From the NCBI GenBank assembly GCA_007117575.1, contig SKGH01000020.1, forward strand, positions 1 through 11,038: a stretch of DNA of 11,038 nt, written 5' to 3'. The translations under genes and the position numbers were made by a program. Below are positions 1 through 6,061 of this stretch, in pieces; the stretch's first letter is position 1, and each line of letters opens with the position of its first letter. The stretch comes from Candidatus Kaiserbacteria bacterium. GTDB lineage: Bacteria; Patescibacteriota; Minisyncoccia; Phycocordibacterales; UBA918. Below the pieces are notes generated by a model that worked only from the letters and a program-made list of their open reading frames with translations, searched no databases and was not told the DNA's origin.

Positions 1-83
1 CATTTATTACTAACGTAATAAACCAAAATCGTTTTAGTCAGTCACGAAAGAATATAAATGATCACGGAAACTGGGGCTGGGTC
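1..83. repeat. Copy A of a palindromic REPIN/MITE-like repeat, truncated by the window start
   Basis: Positions 1-80 match 9812-9890 in the same orientation, with one single-base indel and two substitutions (at about 47 and 73). The right end, GGAAACTGGGGCTGG, is the inverted counterpart of the CAGCCCTAGTTTC ends of the copies at 2294 and 9647. An internal hairpin, TTTATTAC/GTAATAAA, lies at 3-10 and 15-22. By comparison with the third copy, about 20 bases of the left end lie outside the window. The copy is followed at 104-120 by AAACGCGTAAGTCATGA, which also occurs in reverse complement inside the third copy (9713-9729). No transposase is encoded in the element. Confidence 0.8.
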
Positions 84-230
84 AGCGCCTCGAACTTCAT
101 CAGAAACGCGTAAGTCATGAATCGGTAAATTTTTTATTTCAAAACACACAATTTTTGTAAGATCAAAAGTTTTCATTTAAAACATTTTTTATTATTATAA
201 TTATTCAAAAAAACAAATACTTTATGAAAT

Positions 231-259
231 TTGTTTTTACTTCAGGTATGGATTATAAT
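231..259 (+). promoter_or_regulatory. Predicted sigma70-type promoter of lepB
   Basis: A -35 box TTGTTT (231-236) and a perfect -10 box TATAAT (254-259) are separated by 17 bases. Transcription would begin near 266, leaving an untranslated leader of about 40 bases before the lepB ATG at 308. The remainder of 121-307 is AT-rich and holds no convincing gene. No Shine-Dalgarno sequence precedes lepB. Confidence 0.6.
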
Positions 260-307
260 AATCACCAATAAAGACAAGCTCTCATTCGGCACCAAGTTCC
301 AATATCT

Positions 308-979
308 ATGCGTCAAGAAAAATTAACAGTATTACCAGCAAACGAACAAGAAGAGATTGGCACTTCTGAACTGCCTGAACGAAAAAAAAGTAATTTTTTT
401 AACCCGATAAGAGAAATAATACAATTCATTTTAATAGCCGCTTTAGTGGTGGTCCCTATTCGCTGGTTTGTTGCTCAACCATTCATAGTGTCTGGAGCAT
501 CCATGGAGGAAACATTTCAATCGGGAGAATATCTCATAGTAGACCAACTAACATACAGATTCAATGATCCAAAAAGAGGAGACATCGTTGTCTTTCGTTA
601 CCCACGAGACCCATCAAAGTTTTTTATAAAAAGAGTAATAGGATTACCGGGAGACAGAGTTGAAATAAGCGGTACGACAATCACCATCTATAATGATGAG
701 TACCGCTCGGGTATGGTACTTGATGAGCATTACGTTAAATCTATGGACCCGGTACTCTCTCCCATAAGTGAGTCTTTATCTGATAGAGAATATTACGTTT
801 TAGGAGACAACAGAGACCAAAGTTCAGATTCTCGCAACTGGGGCATGTTGCAAGAAGAAAATATAATGGGACGAGCTTTACTACGTCTCTTCCCTATACA
901 AAGAATTGACCTATTCCCCGGCAAGATAGATCTTGATAAAAATGAAGCCAAAGAAGCGTTGATTTATAAGCCAATTTAA
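308..979 (+). CDS. lepB: Signal peptidase I (leader peptidase, S26 family)
   Basis: This membrane-bound serine protease removes signal peptides from exported proteins on the outer face of the cytoplasmic membrane. The 223-residue protein has a charged cytoplasmic N-terminus (1-33), one membrane segment (about 34-54) and the S26 catalytic domain. The nucleophile is Ser65 in SGASMEETF. The general base is Lys108 in FFIKRVIGLPGD. The conserved box E is visible as GDNRDQSSDSRNWG (166-179). Its size and single anchor fit the short type found in Gram-positive bacteria and CPR rather than the longer, two-anchor E. coli type. The ATG at 308 lies about 40 bases after a good promoter and no better start is available. 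The next gene begins 21 bases after the stop, so the two are probably co-transcribed. Confidence 0.96.
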   Translation: MRQEKLTVLPANEQEEIGTSELPERKKSNFFNPIREIIQFILIAALVVVPIRWFVAQPFIVSGASMEETFQSGEYLIVDQLTYRFNDPKRGDIVVFRYPRDPSKFFIKRVIGLPGDRVEISGTTITIYNDEYRSGMVLDEHYVKSMDPVLSPISESLSDREYYVLGDNRDQSSDSRNWGMLQEENIMGRALLRLFPIQRIDLFPGKIDLDKNEAKEALIYKPI

Positions 980-1000
980 CAGATTATAAAAAGTACCAGT

Positions 1001-2167
1001 ATGATACAAGTGACTCATTTTTTACGCCACGGAGCTAATGTAGCGGAACATTTCGGGTTTCGTCACGTCGATACTTTCAAAAGTCACCCTGATTGTGAAA
1101 ATTGCGAAAACAAGCTGAAACATTCGATTAGTAATCAACAACGCAAAATTGACTCAATTTACGGAATACTAACCGGTGGTCTGCACACTTTTTGTGAGGA
1201 AAAATTTCATGAAATAAAAGAACCGATACTTTTTTATTCAATAGAACAAGTTCCTCGCAGTGGTGAAGTGGCACTAACCTTTCATGTTTTCAATGTAGAT
1301 ACCAGCATAGCGGAAGCGTTACTAATACAAACAATGAAGGCTTTTGTTAATGAACTGGGTTACGAAGAGTATAAAGTAAAGATAAATTCTCTTGGTGATA
1401 GAGATTCCTCAAACCGTTTCGCTCGAGAACTAAGTACATACTTGCGAAAAAGAATTGACGACATGCCACCTTCTGCCAGAGAGCTTATGAAAAACAACGC
1501 CATATACGCCTTAACCCACTTGATTGAAAAAGATCATGAGATAGCACAACGTGCACCAAACCCACTTGAGTACCTATCTGACTCCAGCCGAAAACATTTT
1601 CGTGAAATAATAGAATTTCTCGACATGGCGGAAACTCCTTACGAAATAGACTCTCAATTGATAGGACACCATGAATGTTATTCAGATGCTCTATTTTCTA
1701 TAGACCTATACAACGAATCAGACATAGACGCCAAAGATCCTGAAGTAATAATACGTGGTGGAAGATTTGACGAATTTGCAGAAAGGAATACGCAATGTGC
1801 AATACCGGCGGTTGGTTCAGTGGTTATCTTAAAAAATAGGCAAGCTCCAAAACGTATACCGCGTTCGAAAGTCGCCACACCCAGTGCGTACGTAGTCCAA
1901 CTTGGTGCAGGCCCTAAAATGAGGTCTCTTTTGCTTATAGACACCTTACGCAAGGCCAGAATACCCGTTTTTCAAAACCTTGCCAGTAATTCACTTTCTG
2001 AACAACTACGCGATGCAGAAAAAAAAGAAGCGAGGTACGCTGTGATAATTGGTCACAAAGAATATGTTGAAGAGACCGCAATCTTAAGAGATATAAAACT
2101 ACAAAACCAAGAAAATGTAACCCTGCCACAGGTAGTAAAAAAACTAAAGCGCCTGTCTACAGTTTAG
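1001..2167 (+). CDS. Divergent histidyl-tRNA-synthetase-like protein lacking key catalytic motifs
   Basis: The 388-residue protein has the class II HisRS fold order. A degraded catalytic domain includes INSLGD (128-133, a HisRS hallmark) and IIRGGRFDEF (250-259, the counterpart of the HisRS RGGRYD motif). An anticodon-binding domain of HisRS/GlyRS/ThrRS/ProRS type spans about 297-388 (from YVVQLG onward). Several active-site features appear to be lost. The N-terminal GTxD region is absent. Motif 2 is reduced to VPRSGEV around Arg86. The HisA motif RGLDYY, which carries the catalytic arginine, is replaced by IGHHECYSD (221-229). A CENC pair (Cys32, Cys35) lies near the N-terminus. It is probably not an active histidyl-tRNA synthetase but a repurposed paralogue. 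HisZ is less likely, because HisZ normally lacks the C-terminal domain that is present here. It follows lepB by 21 bases. Its function is unknown. Confidence 0.75.
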   Translation: MIQVTHFLRHGANVAEHFGFRHVDTFKSHPDCENCENKLKHSISNQQRKIDSIYGILTGGLHTFCEEKFHEIKEPILFYSIEQVPRSGEVALTFHVFNVDTSIAEALLIQTMKAFVNELGYEEYKVKINSLGDRDSSNRFARELSTYLRKRIDDMPPSARELMKNNAIYALTHLIEKDHEIAQRAPNPLEYLSDSSRKHFREIIEFLDMAETPYEIDSQLIGHHECYSDALFSIDLYNESDIDAKDPEVIIRGGRFDEFAERNTQCAIPAVGSVVILKNRQAPKRIPRSKVATPSAYVVQLGAGPKMRSLLLIDTLRKARIPVFQNLASNSLSEQLRDAEKKEARYAVIIGHKEYVEETAILRDIKLQNQENVTLPQVVKKLKRLSTV

Positions 2168-2202
2168 AAAAGCCCACCTCGCTTTCCTTACGAACAGAGC
2201 CA

Positions 2203-2261
2203 GCGGAGCATTAAATCTCGCGGAATCGGGGCGTTTTTGCTAGCTAAGGGTTCGACTCCGC
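2203..2261. other. GC-rich hairpin with alternative pairings in a convergent intergenic region
   Basis: GCGGAATCG (2220-2228) pairs with CGACTCCGC (2253-2261) over nine positions with one mismatch. An earlier GCGGAG (2203-2208) can pair instead with CTCCGC (2256-2261), so two folds compete for the same arm. The stretch is clearly richer in GC than its surroundings. It lies between the 3' ends of the HisRS-like gene and the M20 peptidase gene. It may act as a transcription barrier, but there is no U-tract directly after the stem, so it is not a canonical intrinsic terminator. No gene is visible in 2168-2491. Confidence 0.45.
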
Positions 2262-2290
2262 CGAAACTTTATTCTTTACCCACTCATCCC

Positions 2291-2397
2291 ACCCAGCCCT
2301 AGTTTCCATTTTAATTTACACTCTATCGTAGAGTACTTAAACCGGTTTGACCCACAGTATTGATAATAAATAATTTCAAAAACTAGGGCTGAGTGGG
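2291..2397. repeat. Copy B of the palindromic repeat family (about 100 bp)
   Basis: CAGCCCTAGTTT (2294-2305) and its exact reverse complement AAACTAGGGCTG (2380-2391) bound an element of about 100 bases. Imperfect pairing continues inward through the AT-rich flanks and outward through CCCAC/GTGGG-type sequence. The left end continues with CTCTATCG and GGTTTGAC, which align with CCCTATCG and GGTTTTGAC in the copy at 9646, showing common descent beyond the tips. It sits between two convergent genes, where its folding could also slow transcription from both sides. Confidence 0.75.
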
Positions 2398-2491
2398 GGT
2401 TCTGGGCAAGCTAGGAAAAATTTGATCGCCACAAACTTAGACTTAGTTAGTCACAACTAGCAAATCAGATAATTAAGCTGACGACCTTTCT

Positions 2492-3574
2492 TTATAGTCT
2501 TTGCAAAAATTTCACCAATATCAAGTACATAGTATACAATGAATCCACATCTATCCATTCACCATCATGATGCAGTTCACCACCTTTTGGTCGATATAAA
2601 GTTGCGGGGATATTATGCTCCGTAAAAAAAACCGCATCACTCGCACCGTTTTCACGCACGAATGACACTTTCTTTTTTCCATACTCTTGTACCACTTCTG
2701 CAAACTCCTGAACATACACGTTCTTTTCGTCAGAATAAAATATATTGTTTTTACTAATTACTTCCACCGAAGTCTTAGAACCATCGTATTTATTCAACAA
2801 AGCTATAATTTTTTTAGGATGACTATCATCAACATACCTGATGTCAAAATAAACCGTAGCACTCCCGGGGACTTGATTCAAACTATTATCTGTTTCTACA
2901 CGTGAAAGTACTACACTTGTTTTCCATTGTTCTCTTTTTGTAGGTGCAGGGAAATATTTTTCAACTAGATTCTTTAGTTTAAACGCCTTAACTATAGCGT
3001 TGTCTCCATCCCAAGGATAGGCAGAGTGAGCACTTTTTCCCTGCAACCTAACTTTAAGTTGCATAAAACCTTTCTGTTTAAGCACAATACCGGTATCATT
3101 ACCACCATCGGGAATAAAGGCGAATTCAGCATGATACTTATGTTTATCTAAAAGCATTTTTGTGCCATAGCCACTAGTTTCCTCATCAGACGTTATCAAT
3201 ACGGCAATATCTTTTGTGCCACCGCCCGCTCTATACTCTCTTGTAGCGCATAAACAAGCCACCACGCCTGATTTCATATCATATGAACCACGACCATATA
3301 ACTTTGAACCAACAATCTTTGGCTTAAATAGTGCCCTACCTCCAGGCACTACGTCTGTATGACCGGAAAAAATAACATCAACTTTTTTCCGTTTTGAAGT
3401 TGAAAAAACAATTGCCGGATGACCCTTAAATACATATCTTTTAACAAAGAAATCATTGCCGAACTCCGCTTCTAAAAGATCTAAACATGCTTGTTGCGCC
3501 GGAACATTTGACGCCACGGACTCAATGGCTATAAGTTTTTTTGACAAAGTGATTATGTGTTTCTTTGTAACCAT
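2492..3574 (-). CDS. M20-family zinc metallopeptidase (ArgE/DapE/CPG2-like)
   Basis: This is a cytosolic two-zinc amidohydrolase or peptidase of 360 residues. It has a split catalytic domain and an inserted dimerisation domain (about 165-280). Metal and catalytic residues are visible: His72 and Asp74 in SGHTDVVPGG, bridging Asp99 in GRGSYDMKSG, catalytic base Glu131 and ligand Glu132 in SDEETSG, Asp156 in PDGG, and the C-terminal His in GELHHDGEW. All expected ligands are present, so the enzyme should be active. The substrate (acetylornithine, succinyl-diaminopimelate or dipeptides) cannot be decided from sequence. No arginine or lysine biosynthesis genes lie nearby, so peptide salvage is a reasonable guess. 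The ATG at 3574 has no Shine-Dalgarno sequence. The gene is transcribed divergently from rpsU and convergently to the HisRS-like gene. Confidence 0.9.
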   Translation of the reverse strand: MVTKKHIITLSKKLIAIESVASNVPAQQACLDLLEAEFGNDFFVKRYVFKGHPAIVFSTSKRKKVDVIFSGHTDVVPGGRALFKPKIVGSKLYGRGSYDMKSGVVACLCATREYRAGGGTKDIAVLITSDEETSGYGTKMLLDKHKYHAEFAFIPDGGNDTGIVLKQKGFMQLKVRLQGKSAHSAYPWDGDNAIVKAFKLKNLVEKYFPAPTKREQWKTSVVLSRVETDNSLNQVPGSATVYFDIRYVDDSHPKKIIALLNKYDGSKTSVEVISKNNIFYSDEKNVYVQEFAEVVQEYGKKKVSFVRENGASDAVFFTEHNIPATLYRPKGGELHHDGEWIDVDSLYTMYLILVKFLQRL

Positions 3575-3707
3575 AGTTTTAATAAATCTAATTTACTATA
3601 CTTAATACCATATCAATAACGCCTGTGTAGACAAGAATATTTTTTATCAATAACAAGGTGCATGCTGACTATCCATATGATAGCAAGTTAAAAAATCATG
3701 TATTAAA

Positions 3708-3753
3708 ACTTACAACATTGCAACTTACCGACATTCTACTTACACAAACTTAC
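3708..3753. repeat. Four ACTTAC motifs at regular spacing upstream of rpsU
   Basis: Exact copies of ACTTAC start at 3708, 3723, 3738 and 3748, giving spacings of 15, 15 and 10 bases. The last two are part of a tandem CTTACACAA duplication. They lie in the divergent region between the M20 peptidase gene and rpsU, which otherwise holds no gene (3575-3868). They could be protein-binding sites in DNA or in the rpsU leader RNA, or a chance cluster in AT-rich DNA. Confidence 0.45.
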
Positions 3754-3829
3754 ACAAGATAAGTCAGTTAAGGAAACTTCCAATCATGACCATTGTGTGA
3801 TACCTAATATAAATCAAAAAACGAAAAAA

Positions 3830-3858
3830 TTGCGCTACGCACCCGAACATGTTATGCT
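3830..3858 (+). promoter_or_regulatory. Candidate rpsU promoter close to the start codon
   Basis: TTGCGC (3830-3835) and TATGCT (3853-3858) are separated by 17 bases. Transcription would start near 3865, only about four bases before the preferred rpsU ATG at 3869, giving an almost leaderless mRNA. Both boxes deviate from consensus. An upstream promoter with translation from an earlier start (3797 or 3854) cannot be excluded. Confidence 0.3.
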
Positions 3859-3868
3859 TGCGACGCTT

Positions 3869-4114
3869 ATGCCAATAAATGTAGAAGTTGAAAAACATAA
3901 TAACGAAAGTAGCGCAAATGTTATACGTCGCTTCACTAAGCGAGTGCAAGCATCGAGTATCATAAACCGAATGAGGCGTATAAGATATTTTACCAGAACC
4001 AAAAGTGAAAACGTAAAAAAAGCCGGCCGTTTAAAGAAATTAGAAAAAAAAGCTGAGTATGAACGTCTGTTTAAGCTCGGTAAGATACAAGATAGATCTA
4101 GTCGCAAACGTTAG
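3869..4114 (+). CDS. rpsU: Small ribosomal subunit protein bS21
   Basis: bS21 is a basic protein of the 30S platform, next to the 3' end of 16S rRNA. The 81-residue form has the family core: a beta-like start PINVEVEK, then NVIRRFTKRVQ, a basic middle section, and the C-terminal part KAEYERLFKLGKI with a basic tail. It is extended compared with the roughly 70 residues of E. coli S21. The reading frame stays open upstream to a GTG at 3797, with another ATG at 3854. I chose the ATG at 3869 because family members begin just before the INVEV strand. The 24 upstream residues look unlike bS21. No Shine-Dalgarno sequence lies before 3869. A strong terminator follows, so the gene is probably monocistronic. 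Confidence 0.88.
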   Translation: MPINVEVEKHNNESSANVIRRFTKRVQASSIINRMRRIRYFTRTKSENVKKAGRLKKLEKKAEYERLFKLGKIQDRSSRKR

Positions 4115-4140
4115 TTAGTGACCTTAATTTTTTTAAAAGT

Positions 4141-4171
4141 AAAAAATCCAACTTAATAAGTTGGATTTTTT
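4141..4171 (+). terminator. Intrinsic terminator after rpsU
   Basis: A perfect 14-base-pair stem joins AAAAAATCCAACTT (4141-4154) and AAGTTGGATTTTTT (4158-4171) over a three-base loop, and the second arm ends in six T. It starts 27 bases after the rpsU stop and separates rpsU from the ybeY-ftsA-ftsZ block. The A-tract on the other side would let it work weakly in reverse. Confidence 0.85.
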
Positions 4172-4199
4172 CTTGAATAACCAACCACTTGGACTCAAA

Positions 4200-4334
4200 A
4201 TGAATAAACCTCTCTCATTTAAATTAAAGCATTTAAAGGAAGAGCTCAATAATCTCTTAATTAAAAATAAACCTTTGGAAAAAAAAGATATTAATTCAAA
4301 TATAAATGATATACTACATGGGCGCTATGAATAA
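4200..4334 (+). CDS. Possible 44-residue small protein overlapping the ybeY start
   Basis: An ATG-to-TAA frame of 44 codons begins 29 bases after the rpsU terminator. It overlaps the internal ybeY ATG at 4327 by eight bases (TATGAATAA), a layout typical of translational coupling. The product starts MNKPLSFKLKHLKEEL and ends NDILHGRYE. It is rich in Lys, Asn and Leu, mostly polar and probably helical, with no signal peptide, membrane segment or recognisable domain. I do not recognise a family. Against it: it is short, AT-rich DNA gives such frames by chance, and it has no Shine-Dalgarno sequence. In its favour: it fills nearly all of the gap between terminator and ybeY. Confidence 0.4.
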   Translation: MNKPLSFKLKHLKEELNNLLIKNKPLEKKDINSNINDILHGRYE

Positions 4335-4710
4335 ACTTAAGATTTCCAGTACAGTTAACGAATTCCCGGCGCGTCTCCCCTTTAAAAAAATCAAAAATGA
4401 CATACTGGGTCAGGATTATTTTCTTTCACTGGTATTCATTGGCAGTAAGCGTGCTTTAAGTCTAAACCAAAAACTCAGAAATAAAAGTTATATTCCTAAC
4501 GTCCTATCTATTGCGCTTACCGAAAACACGGGTGAGATATACATATGCCCCGCTATCGCCTATAAACAAGCAAAAGATTTTAATCATTCCAATGCGGGAC
4601 ATGTAGCATATCTATTCATTCATGGTGCTTTACATCTCAAAGGCTATAACCATGGAACGAAAATGGAAAAAGCTGAGAAATTTTACTGTGATAAATATAA
4701 AATTCACTAA
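4327..4710 (+). CDS. ybeY: Endoribonuclease YbeY (rRNA maturation factor)
   Basis: YbeY is a zinc-dependent single-strand endoribonuclease involved in 16S rRNA 3'-end maturation and ribosome quality control. The diagnostic metal site HGALHLKGYNH is present near the C-terminus (His99 onward in this numbering), matching the family pattern HGxLHLxGYDH except for Asn instead of Asp. The conserved arginine region appears as LRNKSYIPNVLSI (family: YRxKDxPTDVLSF), with Arg51. At 127 residues it is somewhat shorter than E. coli YbeY (155). Possible starts are ATG 4306, 4318 and 4327. I prefer 4327 because MNKLKISS resembles usual YbeY N-termini and it overlaps the stop of the preceding small frame. 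ftsA follows after 24 bases, so co-transcription is likely. Confidence 0.88.
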   Translation: MNKLKISSTVNEFPARLPFKKIKNDILGQDYFLSLVFIGSKRALSLNQKLRNKSYIPNVLSIALTENTGEIYICPAIAYKQAKDFNHSNAGHVAYLFIHGALHLKGYNHGTKMEKAEKFYCDKYKIH

Positions 4711-4734
4711 CCATACCTAGACTGTTACTTTATT

Positions 4735-5904
4735 ATGTCCGAAAAAATCATTACAGGAATAGACATAGGTACCTTCCAAGTAAAGGTGGTTGTAGTTAGA
4801 GTGCCAAAAAATAAAAAAGAAAGAAACTTACCGCAGATCATAGGCACTGGCTATGCTGACAGCAAAGGAATAAGAAATGGATATATAGTAAACGAGAAAG
4901 AAGCCACTAGGTCTGTACGCCAAGCCGTTAGTCAAGCTGAGAAAGCCGCCGGTGTGAGTATCAAAAAAGCACATATTTCTGTTGGGGGTATTGGCATAGA
5001 AGAAATACGATCAAAAGGCGAAACTGTGACATCAAGAGCTGATTCAGTTATCACACAAGCAGACATAGAAAAAGCACAGCAAGATAGCGAAGAACATATT
5101 CAAGATAGTATTCCTAATCGAAACGTACTTCACATCATACCGCTTTCCTATCATGTCGACAATCAACTCGTTTTAGGTAAACCTGAAGGGATGCATGGTG
5201 TGAAATTAGAAACTGAAAATTTATTTATAACCATCTACTCGCAACACTTAAAAGACACTATTCAGGTTGTTGAAGGTGCCGGAATTGATGTAGAAGATGT
5301 TATGGCAAACCCTATTGCCGCGGGATTAGTTATCGTAAGCGGAGCTCAAAAAAGAGCAGGTTCTGTTATGGCTAACATTGGTTCTGAGACGGTGTCCATA
5401 GTGGTCTATGAAAACAACACTCTTGTGTCCGTCAAAGTCTTCCCTATCGGCTCAAATGACATAACCAACGACATCGCTCTTGGTCTAAAAATACCACTGG
5501 AAGAAGCGGAGAAAATTAAAAGAGGCGGAATGAGTAGCGCTCCATACACTAAAAAAAAGTTGGATGAAATAATTCAGGCAAGACTGGTAGATATTTTTGA
5601 ACTTGTAGATAACCACCTTAAAAAACTAAAGCGCGATGGTTTATTGCCTGCCGGTGTCATAATAACCGGAGGTGGTTCCAGCATTGTAGGCATACAAGAA
5701 GTCGCCAAACAAACTATGTCACTTCCTGCTCGGGTAGCAAATCTTGACACGGGTCAAAACGTAAAAGTAAGAAGCGCCTCGTGGTCTGTAGCATATGGTC
5801 TGTGTACATGGGCATCCAGTGACCCTGAAGAGGACAATGTTTTAGGTATTACCAAACAAAAACGTAACCCTGTATGGCGTTGGTTTAGCCAGTTTCTACC
5901 ATAA
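4735..5904 (+). CDS. ftsA: Cell division protein FtsA
   Basis: FtsA is an actin-like ATPase that tethers FtsZ filaments to the membrane and recruits later divisome proteins. The 389-residue protein shows the actin-fold motifs: phosphate-1 GIDIGTFQVKV (8-18), phosphate-2 region NIGSETVSIVVY (214-225) and the adenosine motif IITGGGSS (309-316). The FtsA-specific 1C domain occupies about residues 85-165. The C-terminus carries an amphipathic membrane-binding helix in RNPVWRWFSQFLP, with aromatic residues on one face. Phosphate-2 reads NIGSET where many homologues have DIGGGT, so ATP hydrolysis may be weak. It lies 24 bases after ybeY and 157 bases before ftsZ. The start ATG has no Shine-Dalgarno sequence. 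Confidence 0.96.
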   Translation: MSEKIITGIDIGTFQVKVVVVRVPKNKKERNLPQIIGTGYADSKGIRNGYIVNEKEATRSVRQAVSQAEKAAGVSIKKAHISVGGIGIEEIRSKGETVTSRADSVITQADIEKAQQDSEEHIQDSIPNRNVLHIIPLSYHVDNQLVLGKPEGMHGVKLETENLFITIYSQHLKDTIQVVEGAGIDVEDVMANPIAAGLVIVSGAQKRAGSVMANIGSETVSIVVYENNTLVSVKVFPIGSNDITNDIALGLKIPLEEAEKIKRGGMSSAPYTKKKLDEIIQARLVDIFELVDNHLKKLKRDGLLPAGVIITGGGSSIVGIQEVAKQTMSLPARVANLDTGQNVKVRSASWSVAYGLCTWASSDPEEDNVLGITKQKRNPVWRWFSQFLP

Positions 5905-6061
5905 AAATTCTCTAGGTCAATCACATTAATGTAAAATATGTCAATATGGTGACAGACTGCTTCTATCCGTGTATTATGTTGTTAAGTTCAATAAACTTAT
6001 GAACATTTAGTGATTGTTACGAACAAAAATGAGATAGAAAAAATTAACAAATTATCAATAT

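Noticed and set aside
2240..2265. tRNA or tmRNA 3' end suggested by GGGTTCGACTCC
   Set aside because: The bases flanking the TTCGACT loop do not form a five-pair T-stem (AAGGG against CCGCC), and no matching acceptor or anticodon arm exists. The palindromic hairpin explains the sequence better.
3835..4107. 90-codon minus-strand frame opposite rpsU
   Set aside because: It is the antisense shadow of the basic bS21 gene and shows no family features.
5905..6061. Small gene or clear promoter between ftsA and ftsZ
   Set aside because: Frames here are no longer than about 18 codons, and no pair of -35/-10 boxes with suitable spacing stands out.
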